Source: Planctomycetota bacterium
GTDB taxonomy: Bacteria; Planctomycetota; PLA2; JAEUHO01
Assembly (NCBI GenBank): GCA_028281445.1
Contig: JANQJW010000079.1
Location: forward strand, 1-64,000
Length of the DNA stretch: 64,000 nt
Direction of reading: 5' to 3'
The notes below the pieces were generated by a model. That model ran no database searches, was not told where the DNA came from, and was given only the letters and a program-made list of their open reading frames with translations. A program made the position numbers and the translations under genes. Of the stretch, positions 9,982 through 19,112 are shown piece by piece; within the stretch, counting starts at the first letter, position 1; every line of letters begins with the position of its first letter.

Positions 9982-11609
9982 TTTGGTCTGCGGTTCGAGA
10001 GTATGACCATCTCGCGTCCGTCGACCAGGGCGCGCCACGTCTCGTAGATGCCACCGAGCGCATCGGTGTGTTCGACACGCAGCCGGTCCCACCACTTCGC
10101 GCCGGCCACTACTGTCGCCGGCTCGTCGACGACCATCGCGTCGCGCAGGTCGTAGAAGCCGTGGATCTGCGCCGTTTCCTTGCGGTCCAGGCTCCAGAGC
10201 AGTTTCGGGCCCTGGCCGAAGCCCGCGTTGTAGATCGGCCCGTCGCCCGCGACGCGGTGCGCCGCTTCGGCGGCGGGCGCGTAGCTCTTGTGGACGTCGA
10301 GCTTCGGCAGGAAGAGCAGCGAGATCGCCACGAACGCGACCCCGATGCCGAGCGCCGTGCGCCGGATGGCCTGCGGGGGATCCGCCAGGCGGTTTGACGC
10401 GAGGTAGGCAGTGCCCCACAGGATCAGGACAGCGGGCAGCAGGGCGCCGATCCAGGACCAGTTCGCGCCGCCTTCGCGGAACGCCAACGAACGTGTCCGG
10501 ACCACGGCGTCGACTTCGAGCAACGGCAGCGCCAGTAGCACGAAGCCGAAGACGATGGGCGTGGCGATCATGAAGATGCGCCCGATGCGCTCGATGCGGG
10601 GAAACAGGCCGCGGTGGATCGCGTAGGCGGTCGCCGTGCACGCGAACGGGAGCAGCGGCATCATGTACACCTCGCGCTTCGTGGCGATGGCGCTGAGGAA
10701 GAGGAACCCGCCAATGCCGATCGCCGCGCACGTCGCAAGGCCCCGGCGGTCCGCTGCCGGCTGTCCGCGCAGCTTGACCATGACGAGCAGGCCCGCGAGC
10801 AGGTGCAGCGTCCACGGCATCGACACGACGGGCGTGCGTTCGACGAAGTAGTAGAACGGCCGCAGGTGGTGGCCTTCCCCGCCCGTCGCGCGGCCCTTGA
10901 TCTGTCCGAGCAGGCGATCGCTGTAGGCCTCGCCGCCGGCTTCGAGTGCGGGCAGCAGCCACGCCAGGCCCAGGCCGGCCATGACGAGCGGCACGAGCAG
11001 CCATCCGGCGTTCTTCCACGAGGGGGCAGTCCTCGACGCGATGGCGCCGGCTGCGAGCGCGGCCGGCGGGAACAGCAGGCCGAGCGGCCCCTTCACGAGG
11101 ATCGCTGCGATCCAGGCCGCCCCGCATGCCACGGCGGGTCCCAGGCGCCCCGACTCCAGCCACACCTGTCCGCGTTCGATCGTGAGCAGGATGAAGAAGG
11201 TGAGGGGCTGGTCGAGCGCGGAGCGCTGCATGACCCACTGCACGAAGATCATACTCGTGAACACGGCCGCGGCCGTCACGCCCATGGCGCGGTCGTCGAA
11301 CCAGCGGCGGACGAGCAGCACGAGCAGAAACACGCAGCCGAAGGCGTAGAGCGCGCCGGCGAGCCGCGCCGTCACGGGCGAAACGCCTCCGAAGGGAAGC
11401 GAGAGCGCTGCGGCGCCCCAGTAGTAGAGCGGTGGCTTCTCCGCGTAGGGCGCGTTGTTCACGTGGGGAACGAGCCAGTCGCCCCGATCGAGCATCTCGC
11501 GCGCCACCTGGCCGTAGCGCGGCTCGTCCGGCGCCCAGAGGTCGCGCGCGGAGCAGGCGCAGATGACGGGGATCAGCGCGAGGAGCCAGAGGAGGCGACG
11601 ATCGTTCAC
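9978..11609 (-). CDS. GT39/ArnT-like membrane glycosyltransferase
   Basis: This 543-residue multi-spanning protein (about ten hydrophobic segments) has the N-terminal signature of the PMT/ArnT family: RDLWAPDEPRYGQVAREMLDRGDWLVPHVN...EKPPLYYW, including the acidic DEPR loop that binds the metal and polyprenyl-phosphate sugar donor. Such enzymes transfer a sugar from a polyprenyl phosphate donor to lipid A, lipid or protein on the outer face of the membrane. The acceptor here cannot be told from sequence. The start is taken as GTG 11609; a TTG ten codons upstream is also open. It shares its CTAG stop tetramer with the GDPD gene and is divergent from the small membrane protein at 11651. Confidence 0.9.
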   Translation of the reverse strand: MNDRRLLWLLALIPVICACSARDLWAPDEPRYGQVAREMLDRGDWLVPHVNNAPYAEKPPLYYWGAAALSLPFGGVSPVTARLAGALYAFGCVFLLVLLVRRWFDDRAMGVTAAAVFTSMIFVQWVMQRSALDQPLTFFILLTIERGQVWLESGRLGPAVACGAAWIAAILVKGPLGLLFPPAALAAGAIASRTAPSWKNAGWLLVPLVMAGLGLAWLLPALEAGGEAYSDRLLGQIKGRATGGEGHHLRPFYYFVERTPVVSMPWTLHLLAGLLVMVKLRGQPAADRRGLATCAAIGIGGFLFLSAIATKREVYMMPLLPFACTATAYAIHRGLFPRIERIGRIFMIATPIVFGFVLLALPLLEVDAVVRTRSLAFREGGANWSWIGALLPAVLILWGTAYLASNRLADPPQAIRRTALGIGVAFVAISLLFLPKLDVHKSYAPAAEAAHRVAGDGPIYNAGFGQGPKLLWSLDRKETAQIHGFYDLRDAMVVDEPATVVAGAKWWDRLRVEHTDALGGIYETWRALVDGREMVILSNRRPN

Positions 11610-11650
11610 GGGGCGGATCTTGCCAGCAGCGAGCCCCAAGTGCTCGTTCC

Positions 11651-12154
11651 ATGCTTAGCTATCCGCTCATGGGATACGACCACACCCAGCACGGCAGGCT
11701 GCGGTGGCTGCTCTGGGGCGCCGCGGTGGTCTGCGTCATCGGCGCCGTCGTGATCTTCAGCGCGGACGAGGGCCACATCAGCGAGGCCGAGCGTACCGCG
11801 AAACAGATCGCCGGCTGGTTGTGCCTCGTGGTCGCCGGCATTTGCGGCGGGCTCGTCTTCAGCTTCAGCAGTCTCACGGTGCGCGACGAAGGCGATGCGC
11901 TGGGCCTGCAGTTCGGGCCCTTGCCGATTTGGCGGAAGCGCATTGCCTACGCTGACATCAGCGATCCCCAACCGGCGCGTAGCAAGCTCATCGACGGATG
12001 GGGGATCCACTGGTTTCCCGGGCGCGGATGGACGTGGAACGTCTGGACGTTCGACTGCGTGGAGATGCTGGTCAAGGGCAAGCGCTTTCGCGTCGGCAGT
12101 GACGACAAGGAGGCTCTCGCCGCGTTTCTCCAGTCCAAAGTCGAGGAGCGCTGA
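11651..12154 (+). CDS. small membrane protein, two helices and a PH-like C-terminal part
   Basis: The protein has up to 167 residues. Two hydrophobic segments (about 20-36 and 54-72) are joined by a short loop. They are followed by a beta-rich domain with the LTVRDEGDALGLQFGPLPIWRKRIAYADI pattern seen in bacterial PH-like membrane proteins, then GWGIHWFPGRGWTWNVW and an end rich in charged residues. The ATG at 11669 (MGYDH) is an equally good start. Its TGA stop shares its A with the ATG of the next gene (TGATG), so the two are translationally coupled. No function can be assigned; membrane association is clear from the sequence. Confidence 0.75.
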   Translation: MLSYPLMGYDHTQHGRLRWLLWGAAVVCVIGAVVIFSADEGHISEAERTAKQIAGWLCLVVAGICGGLVFSFSSLTVRDEGDALGLQFGPLPIWRKRIAYADISDPQPARSKLIDGWGIHWFPGRGWTWNVWTFDCVEMLVKGKRFRVGSDDKEALAAFLQSKVEER

Positions 12155-12672
12155 TGTCGGCGTCGGAGCACGAGCTCGAGCTCGAGCTGAAGCGACTGAT
12201 CGTCGGAACGAACGATCAGCGCCGCCGTGTCGGCCAGACGCTCTACCACTTCTATCGCACGCTCATCTTCTGGCGCGAGAAGGGTCGGACGTTCTTCGAG
12301 GTCACGCGCGCGTGGTCTGCCGGCGGTACGGCGATCTTCGATGCACTCGCGGCGACCTTGCGCGAGGTGGGCGCCCAGCAGGACGACGAGCAGCTGCGCG
12401 AGCTCGTGGTGCGCTTCCTCGATCAGCTCGCCGGTGACCTCGAGCGAGGCGATCACATGATGTTGCCGTTCCTGCGTTGGCTCGAGGCATCGTTTCCCGA
12501 CGTCACCGCGATGATGCAGGAGGAGCAGGCTGATTCGCGCATCTACGATATCGAGCTGGCCGACCTGCTCTCGCGGCTCTTCGCGCATGCCGCACGCTCC
12601 GACCGTGCCGAGATCGTCGGGTTCCTTCGCGCGACGCGCGACGAGCTGACCCGAGACGCCGCCGGACTCTGA
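12154..12672 (+). CDS. hypothetical helical acidic protein coupled to the membrane protein
   Basis: This 172-residue soluble protein appears all-helical and strongly charged (ELELELKRLIVG at the start, many Arg/Asp/Glu). It has no signal peptide and no motif I recognise. The region around 27-60 (TLYHFYRTLIFWREKGRTFFEVTRAW) is the most distinctive part. Its ATG overlaps the previous stop by one base, so the two products are probably made in similar amounts and may work together (inference). Confidence 0.72.
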   Translation: MSASEHELELELKRLIVGTNDQRRRVGQTLYHFYRTLIFWREKGRTFFEVTRAWSAGGTAIFDALAATLREVGAQQDDEQLRELVVRFLDQLAGDLERGDHMMLPFLRWLEASFPDVTAMMQEEQADSRIYDIELADLLSRLFAHAARSDRAEIVGFLRATRDELTRDAAGL

Positions 12673-12853
12673 CTGCAGCGCTGTGAGAGGGGTCTTGCCC
12701 CGCAGCTCGGTCCGCGGACACGATACAAATCCTGCTTGGGACCGAGTGCCCCGCCTGCTTCCTGAGCCGTCGGCCAATTCCCTATACTGCGCGGTCCCAC
12801 AGGCATCGGCGCCGTGGGAGACCGGGTTCGACTACGCCATGTGGAGAAGCGTC

Positions 12854-13525
12854 ATGAAGGTTCGTGGGTTCGTCAGTGCGGTCATCGTCGCGGGGTTGAT
12901 CGGCTTTCTCGCCGGCAGCGGGTTCTCGGAAGACACCAAGGGTGCGCCGAGCGAGAAAGAGATGGCCGAGATGATGGAGATGATCAAGAAGCTCGGCACG
13001 CCAGGCGAAGAGCACAAGAAGCTCGAGGCCATGATCGGCGAGTGGGATGTGGTTTCGAAGATGTGGATGGGGCCCGGCGAGCCGCAGGTGTCCAAGGCGA
13101 CGAGCAAGAACGTGTCGTTCCTCGGCGGCCGCTTCGTCATGCAGGACTACAAGGGCACGTGGATGGGCCAGCCGTTCACGGGCGTCGGCCTGATGGGCTA
13201 CGACAACTTCAAGAAACAGCATGTCGGCATGTGGCTCGACTCGTGGAGCACGGGCATCTCGACCCAGACGGGCTCGCGCGACGGCGACGCGATCACCATG
13301 AACGGCGTCTGGGAAGGCCCGCAGGGCACGATGAAGATGCGCATGGTCCACAAGTTCGTCGACAAGGACAACATGGTCATGACGGGCTACATGCTGCAGG
13401 GTGAGAACGAGATGAAGCACATGGAGCTCACGTACACTCGCAAGAAGACCGTCGCGACGACACCCGCGAGCGTGCCGAACGGAGGCTGGGTGTGCCCGAA
13501 GCCGAACAAGGGGCCCGGCTACTAG
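12854..13525 (+). CDS. DUF1579 family exported protein
   Basis: This 223-residue protein has an N-terminal hydrophobic signal (GFVSAVIVAGLIGFLAGSGF). The DUF1579 core follows: HKKLEAMIGEWDVVSKMWMGPGEPQ, then NVSFLGGRFVMQDYKG, GVGLMGYDNFKKQHVGMWLD and ITMNGVWEGPQGTMKM. This is a lipocalin-like beta barrel family of unknown function that is common in Planctomycetota. The signal is followed by a helical Met/Glu/Lys segment. I chose the ATG at 12854 because GAGAAG lies upstream; another ATG occurs at 12839. The 3' end overlaps the GTG start of the LRR gene by 34 bases. Confidence 0.88.
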   Translation: MKVRGFVSAVIVAGLIGFLAGSGFSEDTKGAPSEKEMAEMMEMIKKLGTPGEEHKKLEAMIGEWDVVSKMWMGPGEPQVSKATSKNVSFLGGRFVMQDYKGTWMGQPFTGVGLMGYDNFKKQHVGMWLDSWSTGISTQTGSRDGDAITMNGVWEGPQGTMKMRMVHKFVDKDNMVMTGYMLQGENEMKHMELTYTRKKTVATTPASVPNGGWVCPKPNKGPGY

Positions 13526-14736
13526 GACCGGGGCTGTTCATCGGACTCCTTGCCGGCGGCGCCCTCGGCGTCGCCGGCATGGCGCTCTTTGCCCCCTCGT
13601 CCGCGGACGAGGGGGCGGAGGTGCCGGTCGAGACTGCACGCAAGCCTGCTGAGTTGACGGCGCACGTACGCGACCGACCGGCGCGCGTCAGCATGGTGAA
13701 CGCGCTCCAGGCCCAGCTCGACAACGAGAAGAAGCGTGCGGAGCAGCTCGAGGCCGAGCTCGGCGCTCGCAACGAACGCCAACAGGCGCTCGCCTGGTTA
13801 AAGGGGCTCTCGCCGACCCGCTTCCGTTGGTTGACCGGTGACCATCTCGAGCATCTCGTCGAGCTCGACCTCTCACGGCTCGCGATCGACGCCGAGGATC
13901 TGGCGCTGCTCGCCCATCTCCCCGGCCTCGTGCGGCTCAACCTGCGCGGCACGGGAATCGGGGACGATGCACTGGCTCACGTTGCGAGGCTCGAGTCCCT
14001 CGCCAGCCTCGACCTCACGGGCACGCTCGTTACGGACGACGGGCTCTCGCAACTCGAGCGCCTGTCGAAGCTCGAGCAGCTCTCTCTCAACGCCACGCAA
14101 GTGGGGGACGACGGCCTGAAGGCCCTGGGCGCGATGACGTCGTTGCGCGAGCTGACCCTCGACAACTCGAAGGTCACGGACGCGGGCCTCGAGCACCTGC
14201 GCGCCTTGAGGCTGGAGGCGCTGGGGATCGGGGCAACCGCCGTCGGCGACGCGGGGCTCGCGCACATCGAGCCCTTCCAGCTCAAGACGCTCAGTCTGTA
14301 CCGCAACACGAACATCACCGACGCTGGCATGCGGCACCTCGGCGCACAGACCGAGTTGCGCAATCTCAACCTGCGCGGCATGAAGATCACAGAGAAGGGG
14401 CTCGCGCACCTGCACGACCTCAAGGCGCTGACGGACCTAAACGCGAGTCTGATCATGAACGACGCCGCGATGATCCATCTGCGGGATCTGACGTCGTTGA
14501 AGCGCCTCGGCCTCTACAGCAACCCCGGGATCACGGACAAGGGGGTTGCGCACCTGCGTAATCTCGCCGGGCTCGAGTCGTTGATGCTGCAGTTCACGAA
14601 GATCGGGGACGAGGGGTTGGCGTGTCTCGAGGAGCTCCACGCGCTGCGTCATCTCGATGTGCGCGGTACGGGCGTGACGAAGGAGGCCTACGAGCGCTAC
14701 AAGGAGGCGCATCCGCATACGCGCGTCCTCCGTTAA
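13492..14736 (+). CDS. membrane-anchored leucine-rich repeat protein
   Basis: This 414-residue protein starts at GTG 13492 with GGAGG about seven bases upstream. Domains in order: a short cytoplasmic end, one transmembrane helix (LFIGLLAGGALGVAGMALF), a coiled-coil stretch (NALQAQLDNEKKRAEQLEAELGAR, about 68-93), and about ten to eleven LRR units of roughly 24 residues (115-400). The repeats follow the pattern L..L.L..T.VtD.GL..L. The repeats are of the cysteine-containing/ribonuclease-inhibitor-like bacterial class often found in Planctomycetota. The anchor and coiled coil suggest a surface-displayed protein-binding scaffold (inference). The 34-base overlap with the DUF1579 gene suggests co-translation. 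Confidence 0.9.
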   Translation: MPEAEQGARLLGPGLFIGLLAGGALGVAGMALFAPSSADEGAEVPVETARKPAELTAHVRDRPARVSMVNALQAQLDNEKKRAEQLEAELGARNERQQALAWLKGLSPTRFRWLTGDHLEHLVELDLSRLAIDAEDLALLAHLPGLVRLNLRGTGIGDDALAHVARLESLASLDLTGTLVTDDGLSQLERLSKLEQLSLNATQVGDDGLKALGAMTSLRELTLDNSKVTDAGLEHLRALRLEALGIGATAVGDAGLAHIEPFQLKTLSLYRNTNITDAGMRHLGAQTELRNLNLRGMKITEKGLAHLHDLKALTDLNASLIMNDAAMIHLRDLTSLKRLGLYSNPGITDKGVAHLRNLAGLESLMLQFTKIGDEGLACLEELHALRHLDVRGTGVTKEAYERYKEAHPHTRVLR

Positions 14737-14746
14737 GCCGCTCCCA

Positions 14747-14812
14747 AGCACTCAGTACCCAGCACTCGTTCCCGAACCCGTTCTCGTCCCCAGCACCCAG
14801 TACCCAGCACTC
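14747..14812. repeat. heptameric AGYACYC repeats, two clusters of three
   Basis: Two clusters of three contiguous 7-mers occur. Cluster one is AGCACTC, AGTACCC, AGCACTC (14747-14767). Cluster two is AGCACCC, AGTACCC, AGCACTC (14792-14812). Both end in the same G, and the spacer between them is also C/T-rich. They lie between the LRR gene and the selenoprotein candidate. Confidence 0.7.
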
Positions 14813-14867
14813 GAAACTTGGTACGACTTCACACTCCCGCAAGGTCCGGGGCGTATCAGTACATGCC

Positions 14868-15863
14868 ATGAGACGCTCATCCTCCCTCCTCCTGATCGCT
14901 CTTGCCCTGTTCTTCGCCTCTCCGGCTCTGGCCGCCGACGGCGCCAAGGGCGGGATCGCGTGGTACGGCACATGGGAAGGCGGGATGGCCGAAGCCAAGC
15001 GCAGCGGCCGTCCGATCCTCTTGATCGCCGCCGCACCGCATTGCCGCAACGTCCCCGGCAAGTGGTGACCCGGCAAGCAAGGACAGGACGAGGAGTTCCT
15101 GTCCGACCGCGACGTGATCGCGGCTTCCCGCAAGTTCGTCTGCATCCGCCTTGCGACGTACGAGTCCAAGGAAGAGGCCGAGATGCTCACGTCCATCTTC
15201 GTCGGCCGTTCCGGTGAGCTCGAGAACACGACGTTCGTGATCCTGGCACCCGATGGCAAGAAGCGCCTGACGCGCGCCGGCCGCGGGCCGATGTTCGCGT
15301 TTCGCGGGCGCGATGGTGCCCGGCGCATGGCAGCCGAGATGGAGCGTATCGCGAAGCGATATCAGGCGAAGCGCTCTTCAAAGGCGCAGGGTCTCCCCTT
15401 GACCGAGGACGTGCGCCTTGGCCTGAACATCGCATCGTGCGACAACCTGCCGCTCGTCATCGCCGCCGCTTCGTCCAAGGCGGAGCGCGCGAAGCTCGAG
15501 ATCCGTCTCGCGAAGCTCGCGTGGGGCGATGCGCACATCGGCCAGTTCACCTACGCGGCCACGCATGACACCAAGGACCTCGCAGAGATCGAAGGCGCCG
15601 CACGCAAGAAGGGCTTCCTCGTCGTGCAGCCCGGTCGGTTCGGCCTCGATGGCAAGGTGCTCGCGCACGCGCCGGCCTCCGCCACGGACGAGGTGCTGAC
15701 GAAGGCCCTCACCAAGGGCCTCGCGGCCTTCCGGCCGAAGTCAGAGCGTGAGACGCGCGCACATGTGCGCCAGGGCAAGCGCCAGGGCATCTACTGGGAG
15801 ACCGAGATCCCGGTCACCGACCCCGGCAAGCCGCCTCCGGGCGCCGGACGCCCGCCGCGCTAG
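14868..15863 (+). CDS. exported thioredoxin-like selenoprotein candidate (in-frame TGA at 15066-15068)
   Basis: One continuous reading frame from the ATG at 14868 to the TAG at 15861-15863 (331 residues) is interrupted only by TGA at codon 67. Residues 1-22 are a signal peptide ending in ALA. The next part has a thioredoxin-like start (GRPILLIAAAPHC, Cys59). The TGA falls at C-x7-[TGA] (HCRNVPGKW, then PGKQ). The fold then continues in the same frame with DEEFLSDRDVIAASRKFVCIRL and TTFVILAPDGKK, typical of thioredoxin-like strands. A perfect 8-bp hairpin follows the TGA with SECIS geometry (see separate entry). I therefore read the TGA as selenocysteine. A recent nonsense mutation or sequencing error is the alternative. 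The C-terminal half (about 170-331) is a second domain that I cannot name. The stop shares CTAG with the convergent phosphotransferase gene. Confidence 0.8.
15081..15104 (+). promoter_or_regulatory. bacterial SECIS-like hairpin
   Basis: GGACAGGA (15081-15088) pairs perfectly with TCCTGTCC (15097-15104) around the 8-nt loop CGAGGAGT. The loop begins 20 nt after the in-frame TGA and has G at its second position. The general bacterial SECIS pattern is a stem of 4-16 bp, a loop of 3-14 nt with G among its first two bases, and a 16-37 nt distance from the UGA. All three conditions are met. It would bind SelB. Confidence 0.78.
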
Positions 15864-16813
15864 CTCGTCAACGCATCGAGACTCTCGCCGATCAGTCGCG
15901 TGATGTCGCGCGTGACAGCCGGCCGGTCTTCTTCCGTGTCGAGCATCGTCACGAGGTTGAGCAGGTCCAGCGTGCGCGCGAGGTCACGCCAAGCGGGCAG
16001 CAGGTGTCCGCCTGCCTCCGCGTAGCCCTGGGCCAGCGCGTCGGCGAACCCGTCCGGTACCGGCCAGCGCAGCATCTGGCCGAGGTCGATCAGCGGCGGA
16101 CCGGCCCAGACGAACTCCCAGTCGAGCAGACCGGTGAGGCCGCCGCCCTCGTCCACGAACACGTTCGTCGGCTTGAAGTCGGCGTGCACGATGGCGTAGC
16201 GGCCCTCGACTGCCGAGAGCGGGTCCAGGCCTTCTCGAACGAATGCCGCCAGCCGGTTGCCGACCTGCCCGAGGCACCTCCCCGGACGTCCGGCCTCCAG
16301 CAGCGGCAGCAACCACGCGCGAAAGGTCTCGCGTACACCGGGCATCGGCTCGGCGACTGCCAGTGCACCGTCCAGCAGTCCCATGCGGTCCACGCTGTGT
16401 TCATGAACGCGTGCGATGGCTGCACCGGCATCCCGCGCTGTGCGCAAGACGGTGGGCCGTCCCTGGTCGATGTGAACCGCCAGGGGGCGGCCCGCGATCC
16501 ACGTCGTGATCGCGTAGGGCCGGCCTTCGATCGTGCCGCGGTGCAGTACGCGCGGTGCCGGGACGCGGCCGGCCATCCGCGCCAGGACCGCCGCTTCCTT
16601 CGAAGCCGCACGCGGATCTCGCATGTAGACGCGAAGCGCGAGGCTGTCCTCGGGGTCCGCGAGCCGGACACGGAACGTCTGGTTCACGAGGCCGCCCTGG
16701 ACGGGCCCCTCGAGCGTGAATGGGCGTGAGTTCGCAAAGGCACGCACCGCCACCCGCAGAGCGCCCTCGGGGAGTTCGACCGCGCGGTCCCGGCGTTCCC
16801 AGCCCTCCTCCAC
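15860..16813 (-). CDS. aminoglycoside-phosphotransferase-fold kinase
   Basis: This 317-residue protein has the APH/choline-kinase fold. GGLVNQTFRVRL forms the nucleotide loop. The catalytic Brenner-type motif HADFKPTNVFV and the metal-binding LLDWEFVWAGPPLIDLGQML are both intact. It should transfer phosphate from ATP to a small hydroxyl or amine substrate; the substrate (homoserine, sugar, choline or antibiotic) cannot be deduced. I chose GTG 16813 because GGAGG sits about six bases upstream and because the family begins near here; the frame stays open for 90 more codons without coding character. It is convergent with the selenoprotein candidate and shares CTAG. Confidence 0.88.
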   Translation of the reverse strand: MEEGWERRDRAVELPEGALRVAVRAFANSRPFTLEGPVQGGLVNQTFRVRLADPEDSLALRVYMRDPRAASKEAAVLARMAGRVPAPRVLHRGTIEGRPYAITTWIAGRPLAVHIDQGRPTVLRTARDAGAAIARVHEHSVDRMGLLDGALAVAEPMPGVRETFRAWLLPLLEAGRPGRCLGQVGNRLAAFVREGLDPLSAVEGRYAIVHADFKPTNVFVDEGGGLTGLLDWEFVWAGPPLIDLGQMLRWPVPDGFADALAQGYAEAGGHLLPAWRDLARTLDLLNLVTMLDTEEDRPAVTRDITRLIGESLDALTS

Positions 16814-16946
16814 GACTGCCTCCGCTGCGGAATGACACGCATGCCGTGGCGCGATAGTCCGCTGTCCGGCGCCGTGGTGCGCGCAATTCCCTAGGTCCGT
16901 GCTTTGGCACGGTGGCTGCGCTGGGGTTCCCGAACCGGGAGGACCC

Positions 16947-19112
16947 ATGGTTGCGATCATACGGACGACGCGGCGCTCGATCGGCTTCGGATGGGGCCTG
17001 GCGGTGGCAGCCCTGCTGCTCCTGCTGGCTCCAGGGATCTCCATCGGCGCACCGCCTGACGAGCGCGTCCCCGGCACGATCAAGATCCACGGCTCGCCGG
17101 ACGAGCTCGAGGACTACGTCATCGTCGAGGCGTTCCCGAACCTGCATTTCGAACGGCCGGTGTGGATCGGCTCGCCGCGCGACGGGACCACCAACCTCTT
17201 CGTGGCCGAGCAGCGCGGCGTGATCCGCATGTTCGAGAACAAGCGCACCACAAAGAAACTGACGCTGTCTCTCGACCTGCGCAAGAAGGTCGGTCGTACC
17301 CACAACGAGGAAGGGCTGCTGGGCATGGCCTTCCACCCGCGTTTCGAGAAGAACCGGCAGGTCTACCTCGCCTACTCGACCGCCGACCCGCGCCGCACCG
17401 TCGTCAGTCGCTTCGAGGCCCAGGGCACCCGCAAGCGTTTCCGTGCAAGCACCGAGCAGGTCATCCTCCGCCAGCGGCAACCGTACGGAAACCACAACGG
17501 CGGGTGGCTCGCCTTCGGTCCCGACGAACGGCTCTACATCGGATTCGGCGACGGCGGGTCCCACGGCGACCCGCAGGACCATGCGCAGAACCTCCGCACC
17601 TGGCTCGGTTCCATCCTTCGCATCGACGTCAGCGGGAAGAAGGGCTTTCAGGTTCCACCTGAGAACCCCTTCGTCGGCGTGAAGCACTCCCGCGACGAGA
17701 TCTGGGCCTACGGGTTGCAGAACCCACGCAGCTTTTCCTTCGACCGTGTGACAGGCGACCTCTGGGTCGGCGATGTCGGCAACGCGGAATGGCAGGAGAT
17801 CAACATCATCGAGTGCGGCGGCAACTACGGCTGGAACCTCCGCGAAGGCACGCAGCCGTTCCAGGAAGGCCGCTCGCTTCTGCCGCTCAACGACCCGCTC
17901 TACGCGCTCGGCAGCGCCGACGCGCGCAGCATCACCGGCGGTGTGGTCTACCGGGGCAAGCGCCTGCCCGGCCTTGCCGGCGCCTACGTGTACGGCGACC
18001 TGGCAACCGGCAACATCTGGGCGCTCCGCCGCGAGGGCGTTGGCGTCAGTCAGAATCGTCTGATCGGTCGCGGGAAGGGCATCACGAGCGTCGGCGAGGA
18101 CGCGGACGGCGAGATCTACTTCACGGCGATCGACGGCAAGATCTACACGCTCGCGCCGTGGTCCGGGCACGGCGGCAAGTGGCGCTTCCCGCGCCTGCTT
18201 TCGCAGACGGGACTCTTCACGGACATGCAGGCCCTGAAGCCCCACCCGTCCCTGATTCCGTACTCGCTCAACGTGCCCTTCTGGTCGGACGGCGCACACA
18301 AGCAGCGGTACGTCATGGTGCCCGGCAAGGAGAAGATCAAGGTGCGCAAGGACGGCACGTTCGACTTCCCCGTTGGCACGATCTTCGTCAAGAACTTCTG
18401 GGCTGGGCAGGCCGAGCGCGGTCCGCTCCCCGGCACGCGTCTGGAGACGCGCATCTTCATGCGCCGCAAGCGCGAGTGGGCCGGCTACACGTATGTCTGG
18501 GACGCCGATCAGAAGGACGCGCACCTGCTCGACGGGCGGCTCGAGCAGCCGCGGCTGACGGCGGTGAATGGCGAGAAGGTCAACTGGACCTTCCCGAGCC
18601 GCGGCGACTGCATGAGCTGCCACACGAGTGTCGGCAACGACGTGATCGGCTTCCGGGCCGAGCAGCTAGACCGCATGCACGACTACGGCGGGGAGAAGGC
18701 CAACCAGATCGAGGTCTTCCAGCGTCTCGGGCTCTTCGACGGCGACATTCCCAAGAAGGTCGAAGCCTGGCCAGACATCCGCACGGCGCCTGTGGGGAAT
18801 CGAGCAGCGGCGCGCGCGTATCTCGACGTCAACTGCGCCATGTGCCACCAGCCGGAAGGGCCCGGGAACGCCTTGATCGATCTTCGCTTCGACACGCCGA
18901 TCAAGAAGTCCAACCTCATCGGGCGCATGCCCGGGCAGTGGAACCTCGGCGTCTACGGCGGGAAACTGTTGGTGCCCGGCGACCCCGAGAAGTCGTTGCT
19001 CTACGTGCGCATGAAGCGCAACGACGTCAAGGGCATGCCGCCGCTCGCTCACAACGTCGACGACGAAGAGGGTCTGAAGCGCATCCACATGTGGATCAAG
19101 CGGATGAAGTAG
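16947..19112 (+). CDS. PQQ-type sugar/sorbosone dehydrogenase fused to a CxxC(H) C-terminal domain
   Basis: This 721-residue protein begins with a signal peptide (LAVAALLLLLAPGISIGA). Residues about 50-410 form a glucose/sorbosone dehydrogenase beta-propeller: FVAEQRGVIRMF, LLGMAFHPRF, YGNHNGGWLAFGPDERLYIGFGDGGSHGDPQ, and EIWAYGLQNPRSFSFD. Residues about 420-721 match the conserved C-terminal part of the HNE_0200-type family (LFTDMQALKPHPSLIPYSLNVPFWSDGA). They contain SCHT near residue 557 and CAMCHQP near 631; only the second is a full CxxCH heme site. The enzyme is probably a periplasmic sugar dehydrogenase passing electrons to its own c-type heme. The ATG at 16947 follows GGGAGG. Confidence 0.9.
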   Translation: MVAIIRTTRRSIGFGWGLAVAALLLLLAPGISIGAPPDERVPGTIKIHGSPDELEDYVIVEAFPNLHFERPVWIGSPRDGTTNLFVAEQRGVIRMFENKRTTKKLTLSLDLRKKVGRTHNEEGLLGMAFHPRFEKNRQVYLAYSTADPRRTVVSRFEAQGTRKRFRASTEQVILRQRQPYGNHNGGWLAFGPDERLYIGFGDGGSHGDPQDHAQNLRTWLGSILRIDVSGKKGFQVPPENPFVGVKHSRDEIWAYGLQNPRSFSFDRVTGDLWVGDVGNAEWQEINIIECGGNYGWNLREGTQPFQEGRSLLPLNDPLYALGSADARSITGGVVYRGKRLPGLAGAYVYGDLATGNIWALRREGVGVSQNRLIGRGKGITSVGEDADGEIYFTAIDGKIYTLAPWSGHGGKWRFPRLLSQTGLFTDMQALKPHPSLIPYSLNVPFWSDGAHKQRYVMVPGKEKIKVRKDGTFDFPVGTIFVKNFWAGQAERGPLPGTRLETRIFMRRKREWAGYTYVWDADQKDAHLLDGRLEQPRLTAVNGEKVNWTFPSRGDCMSCHTSVGNDVIGFRAEQLDRMHDYGGEKANQIEVFQRLGLFDGDIPKKVEAWPDIRTAPVGNRAAARAYLDVNCAMCHQPEGPGNALIDLRFDTPIKKSNLIGRMPGQWNLGVYGGKLLVPGDPEKSLLYVRMKRNDVKGMPPLAHNVDDEEGLKRIHMWIKRMK

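Noticed and set aside
16401..18623. Long minus-strand frame opposite the sugar dehydrogenase
   Set aside because: It lacks domain features and overlaps a clear enzyme gene.
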